Assembly: GCF_039904985.1 (NCBI RefSeq)
Contig: NZ_CP157005.1
Coordinates: 4,049,501 to 4,113,500, forward strand
Direction: 5' to 3'
DNA from: Methylomonas sp. AM2-LC
Lineage (GTDB): Bacteria; Pseudomonadota; Gammaproteobacteria; Methylococcales; Methylomonadaceae
DNA: 64,000 nt
Shown here: positions 7,595 through 17,680 of the stretch, in pieces
Layout: the number at the start of each line of letters is the position of its first letter
Position numbering within the stretch: the stretch's first letter is position 1
Notes under the pieces: generated by a model
Seen by the model: only the letters and a program-made list of their open reading frames with translations
Database searches by the model: none
Told to the model about the DNA's origin: nothing
Made by a program: the position numbers and the translations under genes

Positions 7595-9388
7595 TTATTC
7601 GGGTAAAAAACCGCCCGCCTGACGAGACCAAAGCTGATAGTAAAACCCTTTACATTGCAACAAATCAGAATGACTGCCCTGCTCTACAATACACCCCTTA
7701 TCAAAAACCAGTATGCGATCCAGATGTGCAATGGTAGATAAGCGATGTGCAATAGCAATCACGGTTTTTTGCCCCATAACCCGATCCAGATTTTCTTGTA
7801 TGGTTTTTTCGGTAATTGAATCCAAACTAGCGGTTGCTTCATCAAGCAACAAAATTGGCGCATCTTTAAGCAACACCCTGGCAATGGCAATACGTTGGCG
7901 TTGACCACCGGACAACTTAACACCACGTTCACCGACCAGTGCTGCATAATTATCAGGCATGGCTTGGATAAACTCATCCGCATGCGCCATTTGCGCAGCC
8001 AATTTGATTTCTGCCATACTAGCGCCCAGTTTTCCGTAACCGATATTTTCTTGCAGACTACGATGAAACAAGCTAGGATCTTGCGGGATTAAGCTAAGTT
8101 GCGCATGCAAGGATTCTTGGGTTACCTCCGCTATATCTACACCATCAATTAAAATACGTCCACTTTGCGGCACAAAATTACGCAGTATTAAACTCACGAA
8201 AGTAGACTTTCCTGAGCCAGAAAATCCAACCAATCCAACGCGCTGCCCAGGCTCTATGACCACACTTAAATCATTAAATACCCAGTTTTCTGCATCATAA
8301 GCAAATTTTACATTCTGAAACTCAATCCGTCCTGAGGAAATATCCAATGGCTGAGCGCCGGGCTTATCCACAATTTCATGTGGTCGCACAATAGTTTCTA
8401 TACCATTGGACACATTGCCTACATACTCAAAAAACTCTAGAAATCGCCGCGTCAGATTTCGAGCATCATTAATAATAAGTAACGCCAAACCCACACTCAT
8501 CGTAAAAGCACCCACACTGATCAGGCCAGCACTCCACAAAGTTAAAGCAAAATACACTGTACCCAATTTTAGCGCCGCCGCCGCCAGAAACTGAAACCAG
8601 CGCACTCTTTCCATATACCAAAAAGTACGTCTGGCGGCCTGTACTTCCGTTTCCAGAAAACCATCCAGATAGTCACGTTCATGGGCAAAACGTGCAAATA
8701 ACTTAGCGTTCAAAATATTGGTTACGGCATCGACAATCTTGCCATTGACGAGACTACGGGTGGCAGCAAAATTTTGCGCATACGGCTGACAACGGGTAGC
8801 TAATAAAAAAGAAATACTTACATATAAAAACACCCAACCACCGACAAAATAGCCTAAGGTTTGGTGTACACCGAGTAATAGGGAAATAGACACCACAAAA
8901 GTCACTGCAATTGGCCAAAAATCGCAAAGTAAAGACCACACAGTATGATTAACGCTCATTGAGGTTTCGCTGATACGATGCGCCAAACTACCTGCAAAAT
9001 GATTACCAAAATACTTGACTGAATGGTATTGCAGATAGGCAAACAGATTACGGGTAGTAGACTGTCGCAACCTGGGTCCGGTAATTATCAGCACCGCACC
9101 ACTCGCACGACTAAACAACGTTTCAGCTAACCCTAATCCAGCTAACAACAGAAAAGGACCGAACAATATTTGCTGCACAGTCTCCGTTGTCGCTTGCGCC
9201 ACAGCATCCATAATGCCTTTTATGGCATAAGGCACCAAAATATTAGCGGCAGCCTGCCCTGTTTCCAAAACCAGCATCAAAGCCAATAAGCCTTGAAACT
9301 GTCTCATACTATATAGTATGAATTTAACCGTAGTATTGGGTAAATCGGGCGCGACTAATGCGCGCTGATTTTCTTGGTGTTTTAGCAT
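7595..9388 (-). CDS. ABC exporter, fused transmembrane and ATPase domains
   Basis: A 597-residue half-transporter of the MsbA/MdlB type. The N-terminal half holds about six membrane helices. The ATPase domain has Walker A GFSGSGKST, Q-loop SLIPQDPSLF, signature LSGGQRQR, Walker B ILLLDEATASLD and the switch histidine in AHRLST. It would act as a homodimer in the inner membrane. The substrate is not readable: lipid, peptide or drug export are all possible. It is downstream of fabG but separated by that operon's terminator, so probably has its own promoter. Confidence 0.9.
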   Translation of the reverse strand: MLKHQENQRALVAPDLPNTTVKFILYSMRQFQGLLALMLVLETGQAAANILVPYAIKGIMDAVAQATTETVQQILFGPFLLLAGLGLAETLFSRASGAVLIITGPRLRQSTTRNLFAYLQYHSVKYFGNHFAGSLAHRISETSMSVNHTVWSLLCDFWPIAVTFVVSISLLLGVHQTLGYFVGGWVFLYVSISFLLATRCQPYAQNFAATRSLVNGKIVDAVTNILNAKLFARFAHERDYLDGFLETEVQAARRTFWYMERVRWFQFLAAAALKLGTVYFALTLWSAGLISVGAFTMSVGLALLIINDARNLTRRFLEFFEYVGNVSNGIETIVRPHEIVDKPGAQPLDISSGRIEFQNVKFAYDAENWVFNDLSVVIEPGQRVGLVGFSGSGKSTFVSLILRNFVPQSGRILIDGVDIAEVTQESLHAQLSLIPQDPSLFHRSLQENIGYGKLGASMAEIKLAAQMAHADEFIQAMPDNYAALVGERGVKLSGGQRQRIAIARVLLKDAPILLLDEATASLDSITEKTIQENLDRVMGQKTVIAIAHRLSTIAHLDRILVFDKGCIVEQGSHSDLLQCKGFYYQLWSRQAGGFLPE

Positions 9389-9480
9389 AAACAGTATGAA
9401 AAACTGAAGATATTATCAGAATACTACGGGAATGATACTCAAGAGATTCAGAGCAAAAAAAAACATACTCTCCAAACAAA

Positions 9481-9503
9481 AAAACCGGCCTTTAGCCGGT
9501 TTT
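9481..9503 (-). terminator. intrinsic terminator of the fab operon
   Basis: A 9-bp stem, AAAACCGGC at 9481-9489 and GCCGGTTTT at 9495-9503, with a 5-base loop. On the minus strand the downstream arm runs into a stretch of seven Ts. It lies 21 bases after the fabG stop, a classical rho-independent terminator ending the yceD-to-fabG transcript. Confidence 0.92.
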
Positions 9504-9524
9504 GTATCAGATTTAAATCTGAAA

Positions 9525-10253
9525 TTAAGGCATATACATGCCGCCATTAATATGTAGCGTTTCACCTGTAATGTACCCAGCCTGCTCAGAAGCCAGAAAA
9601 GAAACCGCGTGCGCAATTTCTTCCGGTGTACCCAGGCGACCCAGAGGTATAGCGCCCAACAAGGTATTTTTAATATCTTCACTCAGTTCTTTGGTCATAT
9701 CGGTATCAATAAAACCAGGGGCTACCGTATTGACAGTGATACCTCGTGATCCTACTTCTTTTGCCAGCGATTTAGCAAAGCCTACCATTCCCGCCTTAGC
9801 TGCAGCATAATTGGTTTGGCCAGCGTTACCTGTCGCAGCTACAACGGATGAAATATTAATGATACGACCATAGCGCGCTTTCATCATGCTACGGAGCACG
9901 GCTTTAGACATTCTGAAAATCGAACTCAGATTGGTAGTGATAATATCATCCCACTCTTCATCTTTCATTCGCATTAATAAATTGTCACGCGTAATCCCAG
10001 CATTATTGACCAAAACAGCAGGCGTTCCTAACTCATCGCATACCATTTTAATAAATACTTCAATATCAGCTGCATCGGCAACATTCAGCTTACATCCTTT
10101 GCCGACTTCACCTAGATAGGCTGAAATTGCTGTAGCTCCACTATCAGAAGTTGCTGTACCAACAACGTAAAAACCATCTGCAACCAGTCGTTCTGCAATA
10201 GCCCGGCCTATACCGCGACTGGCCCCTGTAATCACTGCAATTTTTTTATCCAT
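9525..10253 (-). CDS. fabG: 3-oxoacyl-ACP reductase
   Basis: NADPH-dependent reductase of 3-oxoacyl-ACP in fatty acid elongation. 242 residues of short-chain dehydrogenase type: the TGASRGIGRAI nucleotide-binding motif, NNAG, catalytic Ser136, Tyr149 and Lys153 (NYAAAKAG) and the C-terminal GETLHINGGMYM typical of FabG. The start overlaps the fabD end by 8 bases. It is the last gene of the fab block here, followed at once by a terminator; acpP, which commonly follows fabG, is absent. Confidence 0.96.
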   Translation of the reverse strand: MDKKIAVITGASRGIGRAIAERLVADGFYVVGTATSDSGATAISAYLGEVGKGCKLNVADAADIEVFIKMVCDELGTPAVLVNNAGITRDNLLMRMKDEEWDDIITTNLSSIFRMSKAVLRSMMKARYGRIINISSVVAATGNAGQTNYAAAKAGMVGFAKSLAKEVGSRGITVNTVAPGFIDTDMTKELSEDIKNTLLGAIPLGRLGTPEEIAHAVSFLASEQAGYITGETLHINGGMYMP

Positions 10254-11196
10254 CTATCTGCCCCAAAACATTGTTTAAAGTATCAGAATCACAAATTGTC
10301 ATGTGCAAGGCATCAGGCACAATACGTTTATTCAAGCCCATTAAAACTTTACCCGGACCACATTCTACAAAATTTAACACACCTTGTTCGCGCATAAATT
10401 TGATAGTTTCCACCCAACGTACTGGATTAAAAAGTTGTTCTCGCAAAGCGTTGCGAATAACTTCTGGCGAACCATGCGATTTAACATCGGCATTATGGAT
10501 TAAAGTACTGTTAGGCATTTCAATAGTTATGCCCTGCAAAATTTTGTTTAAATCTTCAGCCGCTGAAATCATCAGTTCACAATGAGAAGGCACACTGACT
10601 GGCAGTTTTATGGCACGTTTTGCACCTAATACTTTCATTGCCTGCATAGCTCTTTCCACTGCACCTGTTTCACCCGCAATCACTACCTGACCTGGCGCAT
10701 TGAAATTAGCCGCAGAAACACTACTACCCATTGCCGCTTCGGCACATGCATTGACCACCTGATGATCCTCTAATCCCAGTATGGCAGCCATAGCACCGAC
10801 ACCTTCCGGCACAGCATCCTGCATCAACTGACCACGCGCCGCCACCAGGTTAATCGCATCCTCAAAACTAATTGCATCGGAACAAACCAAAGCAGTGTAC
10901 TCACCCAAACTATGCCCAGCCATCCAGGCTGGTCTTATTTCTGACATTTGGCACCAAACCCGCCAAACAGCAACACCCGCAGCTAACATGGCCGGTTGTG
11001 TTATTTTAGTCTGATTTAATAACGTATCTGGACCATTGACAATCAGATTCCACAAATCAAATTCAAGCACTTCTGAAGCTTGTGCAAATGTTTGTATCAC
11101 TACGGGATAAGTTTGTGCCAATTCAGATAGCATACCCAGAGATTGAGAACCCTGTCCAGGGAAGACAAAGGCAGTATTATATTTTTGTTCTTTCAT
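10246..11196 (-). CDS. fabD: malonyl-CoA-ACP transacylase
   Basis: Transfers the malonyl group from CoA to acyl carrier protein. 316 residues, with FPGQGSQ at the N terminus, the nucleophile Ser96 in GHSLGEY, a conserved Arg in AARGQLMQ and the catalytic His in the VPSHC segment. The gene lies between fabH (11 bp upstream) and fabG (8-bp overlap), the standard order. Typical length; no oddities. Confidence 0.96.
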   Translation of the reverse strand: MKEQKYNTAFVFPGQGSQSLGMLSELAQTYPVVIQTFAQASEVLEFDLWNLIVNGPDTLLNQTKITQPAMLAAGVAVWRVWCQMSEIRPAWMAGHSLGEYTALVCSDAISFEDAINLVAARGQLMQDAVPEGVGAMAAILGLEDHQVVNACAEAAMGSSVSAANFNAPGQVVIAGETGAVERAMQAMKVLGAKRAIKLPVSVPSHCELMISAAEDLNKILQGITIEMPNSTLIHNADVKSHGSPEVIRNALREQLFNPVRWVETIKFMREQGVLNFVECGPGKVLMGLNKRIVPDALHMTICDSDTLNNVLGQIDG

Positions 11197-11207
11197 TTCT
11201 TATAATT

Positions 11208-12176
11208 CTAATATTTAAGCAAAACGGAACCCCAAGTAAACCCAGCACCAAAAGCTTCTATTAATACGATTTGCCCACGCTGAATTCTACCATCGCGCAC
11301 ACCTTCATTAAAAGCAAGCAACACAGAAGCGGCAGAAGTATTACCTTGGTGTTCTAAAGTTAAAATCACCTGATCCATATCCATACCCAACTTTTTTGCA
11401 GTTGCTGCTATGATGCGCATATTGGCCTGATGCGGAACCAACCAGTCAATATCGGATTGTTGTAAATCGCTTGCTTCTAATGTCTCATCGACAATACGAC
11501 CTAGGGTATTTACCGCAACTTTAAAAACTTCGTTACCGCGCATCTGAATAAAGCCAGGCTCTGATTGCTTGGCAACGGCAGCTACCTGCGGATTTGGACA
11601 ATAAAGCAAATCTTCATAACCTCCATCAGAATGAATGTGGGTCGCCAGTATACCTGGCCTATCTGAAGCAGATAGAAGTACAGCCCCGGCACCATCGCCA
11701 AACAGAATACAGGTCGATCTATCACTCCAATCGACAATGCGCGAACAAATTTCCGAGCCCACCACCAACACTGTTTTAGCAAATCCGGTTTTAATGTATT
11801 GATCGGCAATACTCAAAGCATAAACAGCGCCCGAGCAGGCGGCTTGAATATCAAAACCCACACATTTCTGAATGCCCAGTCTTTGTTGCAGTAAACAAGC
11901 AGAACTGGGATATATACGTTCCGAGGTACTGGTAGCTACAATAATTAAATCGATTTCTTGAGCATCAATAGCCGCCATCTCAATAGCTTGGCGTGACGCA
12001 TGCTCAGCCATGCTAGCTGCCGTTTCGTCTGCCGCCGCAATGTGACGACTTTTAATACCTGTACGTTCAAAAATCCAGCTATCAGTGGTGTCAACCATTT
12101 CCGAAAGGTCATGATTGGTTCTAATCATTTCCGGCAAGTAAGCACCGGTACCAATCACAGTTGCCCAATGCGTCAT
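11208..12176 (-). CDS. fabH: 3-oxoacyl-ACP synthase III
   Basis: Initiates fatty acid synthesis by condensing acetyl-CoA with malonyl-ACP. 322 residues of thiolase fold with the catalytic triad visible: Cys114 in QAACSGAVY, His in PHQANMRI and Asn in GNTSAAS. Its start overlaps the plsX stop by 4 bases (ATGA), implying coupled translation with phospholipid precursor synthesis. Confidence 0.96.
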   Translation of the reverse strand: MTHWATVIGTGAYLPEMIRTNHDLSEMVDTTDSWIFERTGIKSRHIAAADETAASMAEHASRQAIEMAAIDAQEIDLIIVATSTSERIYPSSACLLQQRLGIQKCVGFDIQAACSGAVYALSIADQYIKTGFAKTVLVVGSEICSRIVDWSDRSTCILFGDGAGAVLLSASDRPGILATHIHSDGGYEDLLYCPNPQVAAVAKQSEPGFIQMRGNEVFKVAVNTLGRIVDETLEASDLQQSDIDWLVPHQANMRIIAATAKKLGMDMDQVILTLEHQGNTSAASVLLAFNEGVRDGRIQRGQIVLIEAFGAGFTWGSVLLKY

Positions 12177-13201
12177 GCAGTCACCTTTTGTTCAAGCGCT
12201 TTTTCAATTTTCTCACCGATTTTACGGATCACATCCTGCCTAACTTCAAGCTCGGCCAGATGAATCGCAGTTTCAAAAGCTAGCACATCTGCTCCGCCAT
12301 GGCTTTTAATCACCAGGCCACGCAAACCAATAAAACTGGCACCGTTATACATCCGAGGATCGATACTATCTTTAAATGATTTTAAAACTGGATACGCTAT
12401 TAAACCAGCCAATTTGGTCAGCCAATGCTTCGAAAAACTGTCTTTGAGCTTGACACCTATCATTTTTGCCGCGCCTTCTATGGATTTAAGAGCAACATTA
12501 CCCACAAAACCATCAGTCACGATTAAATCGACCTTGACATGCCCAGCATTAATAGAATTACCTTCAACATAACCGATATAATTCAGCGTAGAATTTTCAA
12601 GCAATTTTCCTGCAGCCTTTACTTGCTCATTGCCTTTCATATCTTCTTCACCAATGTTTAGAAGACCAATACGCGGTTTGTCGATATTCTCCACAGCTTT
12701 GACGACTTCTTCACCCATTACGGCAAATTGATAAAGATGCTCAGCACTGGAATCGACATTTCCACCTAAATCCAGCATGTGGGTATGCCCAAAAATAGAA
12801 GGTAATGTGGAAATAATCGCTGGTCGCTCAATACCGGGTATCATTTTCAAAACAAAACGGGCGGTAGCCATTAAAGCACCGGTATTACCGGCACTGACAC
12901 AGGCATCGGCCACGCCTTGCTGAACCAGATTAATCGCCACTCGCATTGAAGAATCTTTCTTATTTTTCAAAGCTTTTTGCGGCGATTCATCCATTTCTAC
13001 CACTTGCGAAGCATGCTGGACTTTAATACGATTTTTATCCGCAGACGACACACCAGCCAACAGCCCAGTAAGAACTGTTTCGTCGCCCACCATAATCAGA
13101 TTTAAGTCTGGATTTTTTCTCAAACAGGCCAGTGACGCGGGAACGGTCACTTGAGGACCGAAATCGCCACCCATGGCATCAATTGATAGGGTTACACTCA
13201 C
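12173..13201 (-). CDS. plsX: phosphate acyltransferase
   Basis: Makes acyl-phosphate from acyl-ACP for the PlsY route to phosphatidic acid. 342 residues starting MSVTLSIDAMGGDFGP, the signature N terminus, with SAGNTGALM and the LLNIGEE segment. It lies 84 bp downstream of rpmF, a gap holding a hairpin, and overlaps fabH. The length is typical. Confidence 0.96.
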   Translation of the reverse strand: MSVTLSIDAMGGDFGPQVTVPASLACLRKNPDLNLIMVGDETVLTGLLAGVSSADKNRIKVQHASQVVEMDESPQKALKNKKDSSMRVAINLVQQGVADACVSAGNTGALMATARFVLKMIPGIERPAIISTLPSIFGHTHMLDLGGNVDSSAEHLYQFAVMGEEVVKAVENIDKPRIGLLNIGEEDMKGNEQVKAAGKLLENSTLNYIGYVEGNSINAGHVKVDLIVTDGFVGNVALKSIEGAAKMIGVKLKDSFSKHWLTKLAGLIAYPVLKSFKDSIDPRMYNGASFIGLRGLVIKSHGGADVLAFETAIHLAELEVRQDVIRKIGEKIEKALEQKVTA

Positions 13202-13229
13202 GCTTAGGAATAGCTCCTGTAGTCGGATG

Positions 13230-13258
13230 AGCCGACAACAGTGGTTTATGCGTCGGCT
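13230..13258. repeat. short palindromic hairpin between rpmF and plsX
   Basis: AGCCGAC (13230-13236) and GTCGGCT (13252-13258) form a 7-bp stem with a 15-base loop, and a second overlapping stem, GTCGG with CCGAC, begins at 13222. There is no T run, so it is not a simple terminator. It could be an RNA processing or attenuation element that lowers plsX-fab expression relative to rpmF, or a REP-like repeat. Confidence 0.4.
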
Positions 13259-13285
13259 TTAAGATAATAGACTGAACTAAAAAAA

Positions 13286-13468
13286 TTAATCTTCGTCGCT
13301 ACTTGCAATAATTTGACGGCCTTTGAAAAAACCATCTGGCGTCATGTGGTGGCGCAAATGAGTTTCACCTGTTAAAGGATCTTGCGCCAAAGTTTTGCTG
13401 GTTAAAGCATCATGTGAACGACGTTGGCCGCGTCTTGAGCGCGACACCTTACTCTTTTGTACTGCCAT
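13286..13468 (-). CDS. rpmF: 50S ribosomal protein L32
   Basis: A 60-residue basic protein starting [20 protein letters not shown], diagnostic of L32. It has no Cys pairs, so it is the zinc-free form. AATA-ATGG context: the start follows a GGAGAATAAAA site. It sits directly between yceD and plsX, as in most gammaproteobacteria. Confidence 0.97.
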   Translation of the reverse strand: MAVQKSKVSRSRRGQRRSHDALTSKTLAQDPLTGETHLRHHMTPDGFFKGRQIIASSDED

Positions 13469-13470
13469 TT

Positions 13471-13992
13471 TTATTCTCCAGTATTTTTAAGTTTTGCTAA
13501 AACAGAAAAAGGATTCTCAACTTTAGCTTGGTTATTTTGTTTATCGTAATCGCTGGCTTTTGAGCTTTTTTGTTTAATACATTCATACCCATGCTTGGGA
13601 TAATCGGGTAAAGTCAACAAAATCTCATCTTCTATCAAAGCGTTAAGCGAAATTTTTTCGCCCTCAAACACCAACGGCTCACAATCAATTTCTAGTTTGT
13701 CCGCTTCTTGCATAGAGGACACCACTCCCAGTTTAAAGGCAATATCCAAAGGCCAGGGCATTGCTTCCAAACAGGATTGACATTCAATCTGCAAAGTACC
13801 TTTTATGTTTCCAGAAACTACCGCCCGCTTGCCTTGTTTGGCAAACACCACATCAACAGCGACAACACCATTTTGCTCGGTAATTAGCTCTGACAATCGT
13901 TCAAAAGCGGCGACATTTATCGTACCCGACAGCATAGAGCGCCGTTCAGCGAGTACCAAGGGATCAATAAGGTCGGGTATTTTTTCTGCCAT
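13471..13992 (-). CDS. yceD: YceD/DUF177 family protein, large rRNA accumulation protein
   Basis: 173 residues from the chosen start [11 protein letters not shown] (13992); the frame remains open upstream to 14061, but that part has no family likeness. It matches YceD/DUF177: a central [13 protein letters not shown] pair of cysteines and a C-terminal PFSVLAKLK motif. In E. coli the protein is needed for normal 23S rRNA levels. It is the first gene of the rpmF-plsX-fab transcript, two bases before rpmF. It has four Cys in total, and metal binding is possible but not shown. Confidence 0.88.
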   Translation of the reverse strand: MAEKIPDLIDPLVLAERRSMLSGTINVAAFERLSELITEQNGVVAVDVVFAKQGKRAVVSGNIKGTLQIECQSCLEAMPWPLDIAFKLGVVSSMQEADKLEIDCEPLVFEGEKISLNALIEDEILLTLPDYPKHGYECIKQKSSKASDYDKQNNQAKVENPFSVLAKLKNTGE

Positions 13993-14207
13993 AACTGTAC
14001 AATGATACAGGGTTGCTAATGTTGCGTCAAACCTACACTTGGTTCGAACAGTGTTTTTCAAGCATCAATAACCTTGAAATCCTTATAGAATGCACCATTT
14101 ACAGGGAGACTAAAATTTCTAAATTTACTTACTTAACTGACGATTTATATACGCAACAAACCTAGTTACACAAAAATTTTCAGCCTTTATTTCAGAAAAT
14201 TAATCTT

Positions 14208-14786
14208 ATGCCCGCCATTATACTTGCCTCCAGCTCTCCCTATCGCGCTGCCTTGTTACGTAAACTACAGCTTGATTTTGAAATCTGTGCCAGCCATGTA
14301 GATGAGACACCTTTGCCTGGGGAATCTGCACAGCATTTAGCCTTACGCTTGTCGAAAGCCAAAGCCAACGCACTTAGCGTTACGTATCCAGAGCACCTGA
14401 TTATTGGCTCGGATCAGGTGGCGGTTTGTGGCGAACAATTCCTTAACAAACCCGGCAATCGCGAGCAGGCCATTCTACAACTTCTAACCCAATCCGGAAA
14501 ATCTGCACAGTTTTATACGGGCATTTGTGTACTGGACACTGCCAGCAACAAAATGCACAGCGCAATAGATAGCTGCATAGTCCACTTTAAAACACTTACC
14601 CAGAAGCAAATTGAACGTTATATTGATCTCGAACAGCCATTTGATTGCGCTGGCAGCTTTAAATCCGAAAACTTAGGCATTGCTCTGTTTTCAAGCATAG
14701 AAACCAGTGACCCAAACACGTTAGTAGGGTTACCGCTAATAAAATTGATTTCTTTACTTAGCGAAGCCGGGGTTGAGGTTATTTAG
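14208..14786 (+). CDS. yceF: Maf/YceF family nucleotide pyrophosphatase
   Basis: 192 residues of the Maf fold: ILASSSPYR at the N terminus, the conserved VDE (Asp/Glu in ASHVDETPLPGE), GSDQVAV and the FDCAGSFKSENLG loop. The last feature and the divergent position beside yceD-rpmF point to the YceF subgroup, which hydrolyses 7-methyl-GTP. Specificity within Maf proteins is subtle, so dTTP/UTP activity cannot be excluded. About 215 bp separates it from yceD. Confidence 0.88.
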   Translation: MPAIILASSSPYRAALLRKLQLDFEICASHVDETPLPGESAQHLALRLSKAKANALSVTYPEHLIIGSDQVAVCGEQFLNKPGNREQAILQLLTQSGKSAQFYTGICVLDTASNKMHSAIDSCIVHFKTLTQKQIERYIDLEQPFDCAGSFKSENLGIALFSSIETSDPNTLVGLPLIKLISLLSEAGVEVI

Positions 14787-14814
14787 CTTAGTCATTCTTT
14801 CAAAAGTGATTAGT

Positions 14815-15681
14815 CTAATGAAATCTCTTATTAGGAGCCATCATATCGAACACCGCCAAAAAATCATCCGCTGCTTGGGGAATGATCAGCAACAGTTGCT
14901 CTCGCGACATTCGTGTTAAAGCTAGAGCGTGTGCAGATAAGGCGGCTGCAGCATACTCTGCATTTTCACCTCGCCCCCCAGCATCGACTAAACTGGTGGC
15001 AATATTGAGTAAATAAGCATCCAATCGATGCAAATGCGCATACTCTGGATTCAAATAGCATCCAATAGGCTCATAGAGTGACTCGGGCAAACCCCAACTT
15101 TTAATGAGTTCTCGCGCCACATCTGCGTGGGTAAATCCAAGTATATCCAATTCAAAATCAGCCACTAAACGCCGATCATGCCCTGCTAATTGCAAGACAC
15201 GCCGCGATTCATTCGGCATATTTTGATACAACACCAACGAACCAACATCATGCAGTAACCCGGCAAGAAAAAGACGCTCTGAATGTAACACCAGACTACC
15301 TTTAGCCAACAACTTTGCCATTACCCCTGTATGCACACTACGCATCCAGAAATCCGTCATATCAACCAGCTCGGAAGGTATATTTTCAAATCGATCCACC
15401 ACGCAGGTTGCAACGATCAAATTATATAATTCATCCACACCCACGACTGTGACCGCGCGTGAAATGGTATCGATTTTTGACTGGAAACCATAAAAAGAGC
15501 TATTAACTAATTGCAATAAGCGCGCACTCAAACCTGGGTCTTTTGCAATCACTTTGCCGATGTCCACTAATGAAAATCGCGGATCGCGAATCATTTCATT
15601 GAGCTGAATAAAAATATCAGGCAGGGTAAATAACTGATTAGAACTTGCCAGCAAGGATTTTAAGGCGGGTGAAACAGTCAC
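14815..15681 (-). CDS. HDOD domain signalling protein
   Basis: 288 residues, nearly all an HDOD domain: LPDIFIQLNEMI, DPGLSARLLQLVNSSFYG and a retained HDVGSLVL. HDOD proteins resemble HD phosphohydrolases but usually act as non-catalytic signalling or regulatory proteins. It begins five bases after the lytic transglycosylase stop, so the two are probably cotranscribed. The partner and signal are unknown. Confidence 0.85.
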   Translation of the reverse strand: MTVSPALKSLLASSNQLFTLPDIFIQLNEMIRDPRFSLVDIGKVIAKDPGLSARLLQLVNSSFYGFQSKIDTISRAVTVVGVDELYNLIVATCVVDRFENIPSELVDMTDFWMRSVHTGVMAKLLAKGSLVLHSERLFLAGLLHDVGSLVLYQNMPNESRRVLQLAGHDRRLVADFELDILGFTHADVARELIKSWGLPESLYEPIGCYLNPEYAHLHRLDAYLLNIATSLVDAGGRGENAEYAAAALSAHALALTRMSREQLLLIIPQAADDFLAVFDMMAPNKRFH

Positions 15682-15686
15682 GCGAG

Positions 15687-16262
15687 TCAGCCTTTACCAT
15701 AAAGGGACAAAACCTGCTGCACATAATTTTGCGTTTCTGGGTAAGGCGGTACAGTATTATTATATTTCATGACAGCCCCTTCACCAGCATTATAGCCAGC
15801 CACAGCTAAGCGCAAATTGGAATTAAATCTAGCCAGTAAATCCTTTAAATAACGCGTGCCTCCATCAATATTCTGCTCCGCATCGCGCCTGTCAAGCACA
15901 CCATAACGACGCGCCGTATCGGGCATTAACTGCATCAAACCGACGGCCCCAGCCGAGGAAACAGCAAGCGGATTATAGGCCGATTCAGCTTGAATAACGG
16001 CATGCAGCAATCGGGCGTCAACCTTATGTTTATCTGCAGCTTTACTAATCATATCCGCAAATTTACTTTTATTGTGTGGCATAAACTTAAGGTCGTGCAA
16101 ATAGGTTTTGGGTCTGGTGTGGATAATCAGCCGGTAATCAAAACCTTTTTTGGGTTGGTCTGTATAGTAAACCGCACCATCTGGAGCAGTATATTTAAAA
16201 ATATCCGCCTCAGCAGCACCAGACAACAATAGCAGGCATAAACAGATTTTACATGGCTTCAC
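15687..16262 (-). CDS. lytic transglycosylase, DUF4124-SLT type
   Basis: 191 residues, exported (signal peptide about 1-19, MKPCKICLCLLLLSGAAEA). It has a DUF4124 domain (ADIFKYTAPDGAVYYTD) and then a soluble-lytic-transglycosylase domain with catalytic Glu93 in QAESAYNP, GAVGLMQLMP and VAGYNAGEGAV. It would cleave peptidoglycan between MurNAc and GlcNAc in the periplasm. It is first of a two-gene unit with the HDOD protein. Confidence 0.9.
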   Translation of the reverse strand: MKPCKICLCLLLLSGAAEADIFKYTAPDGAVYYTDQPKKGFDYRLIIHTRPKTYLHDLKFMPHNKSKFADMISKAADKHKVDARLLHAVIQAESAYNPLAVSSAGAVGLMQLMPDTARRYGVLDRRDAEQNIDGGTRYLKDLLARFNSNLRLAVAGYNAGEGAVMKYNNTVPPYPETQNYVQQVLSLYGKG

Positions 16263-16468
16263 TCACAACACCTTTTTAAAGAAGAATAGTCAGCACTCAA
16301 AAACCACATTGTTAGCATAAAATACCTAATTACTCAGCGAAATATCGCCTCCAGAAGCCTTTAACCACTAGGCAGATACCGATACCCACAGAGGGTTACG
16401 ATGCAAACAACAATGTTTAATACCTTAAAACCCTAGCAAATGCGCATTTAACACACTCGCTTAAATAG

Positions 16469-17680
16469 TTATATTGACTGGTTTTTGGCACTTACAACAA
16501 TCAAACTTGCAGCCTTGACTGCATTTTCCCTCGCTTCTTCAACCGTATTTGCGACAGCTACTGCTACCCCCATACGTCGAGACACATAAGCTTCTGGCTT
16601 GGCAAATAAGCGAATATCAGTGTCCGGCACTGCCAATGCGGCTGGCAACCCTGCATATTCAACACACTGCCCATCTACCCCGCCCAGTATCACTGCGCTG
16701 GCAGCGATTTTATCTAGCCGAGTAGAGACAGGCAATCCCAAAATGGCTCTGGCATGTAAATCAAACTCGCTTTGGCGTTGACTCAACATAGTCACCATGC
16801 CGGTATCATGAGGGCGTGGACTGACTTCACTAAACCAGACCTGGTCACCCTTAATAAATAATTCCACCCCAAATAAACCCAAACCGCCCAATGCGCCTGT
16901 AATTTTTGCCGCAATCTGTTGCGACAAGGCAATGGCTGCTGGAGTCATTGCTTGAGGTTGCCAACTTTCACGGTAATCACCTTGCTCTTGTCTATGCCCG
17001 ATTGGCTCACAAAAATAGGTTTCAACTTCTGCATGGGCATTTAGCGCACGTACGGTTAACAGCGTAATCTCAAAATCAAAATCAACTTTAGCTTCAACAA
17101 TTACTTTGCCTGTATCTGTGCGTCCAGCGATTTTTGCATAATCCCAAGCCGCTTTCAATTGCTCGGCATTCTTCACCATAGACTGGCCTTTGCCAGAAGA
17201 AGACATAGTCGGTTTTATAAAACACGGATAACCAATACCAGCCGCTACCGCAGCTTCTAATTGAGCAAATGTTTCGGCAAACGCATAGCGGGAAGTAGGC
17301 AATTGCAACTGTACTGCCGCCAAATCCCTAATACCCTCCCGATTCATGGTCAATTGGATTGCTCTGGCATTCGGCACGATAGTGATGCCTGCGTCCACTT
17401 CCAATTCTAACAAGGCTTCGGTTGCAATAGCTTCCAATTCTGGAATAACAAAATCAGGCTGCTCTGCCATAATCAACGCTTTAACCGCTTTGGCATCAGT
17501 CATATCCAACACATGACTGCGATGCGCCACTTGCATGGCTGGCGCATGTGCATAGCGATCAACAGCGATCACCTCTATCCCATAACGCTGTAAGGAAATA
17601 GCAACTTCTTTACCTAATTCGCCACTTCCCAGTAATAAGGCTTTGGTTGCCGTTTCCGTATAAGGTGTACCTATTTTCAT
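16469..17680 (-). CDS. purT: formate-dependent phosphoribosylglycinamide formyltransferase
   Basis: ATP-grasp enzyme that makes formyl-GAR in purine synthesis using formate and ATP rather than formyl-tetrahydrofolate. 403 residues: [46 protein letters not shown] and [13 protein letters not shown] are PurT hallmarks. Its start overlaps the upstream MutS-like gene by 4 bases. Formate use would suit a C1-utilising cell, but PurT is widespread, so it proves nothing about lifestyle. Confidence 0.95.
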   Translation of the reverse strand: MKIGTPYTETATKALLLGSGELGKEVAISLQRYGIEVIAVDRYAHAPAMQVAHRSHVLDMTDAKAVKALIMAEQPDFVIPELEAIATEALLELEVDAGITIVPNARAIQLTMNREGIRDLAAVQLQLPTSRYAFAETFAQLEAAVAAGIGYPCFIKPTMSSSGKGQSMVKNAEQLKAAWDYAKIAGRTDTGKVIVEAKVDFDFEITLLTVRALNAHAEVETYFCEPIGHRQEQGDYRESWQPQAMTPAAIALSQQIAAKITGALGGLGLFGVELFIKGDQVWFSEVSPRPHDTGMVTMLSQRQSEFDLHARAILGLPVSTRLDKIAASAVILGGVDGQCVEYAGLPAALAVPDTDIRLFAKPEAYVSRRMGVAVAVANTVEEARENAVKAASLIVVSAKNQSI

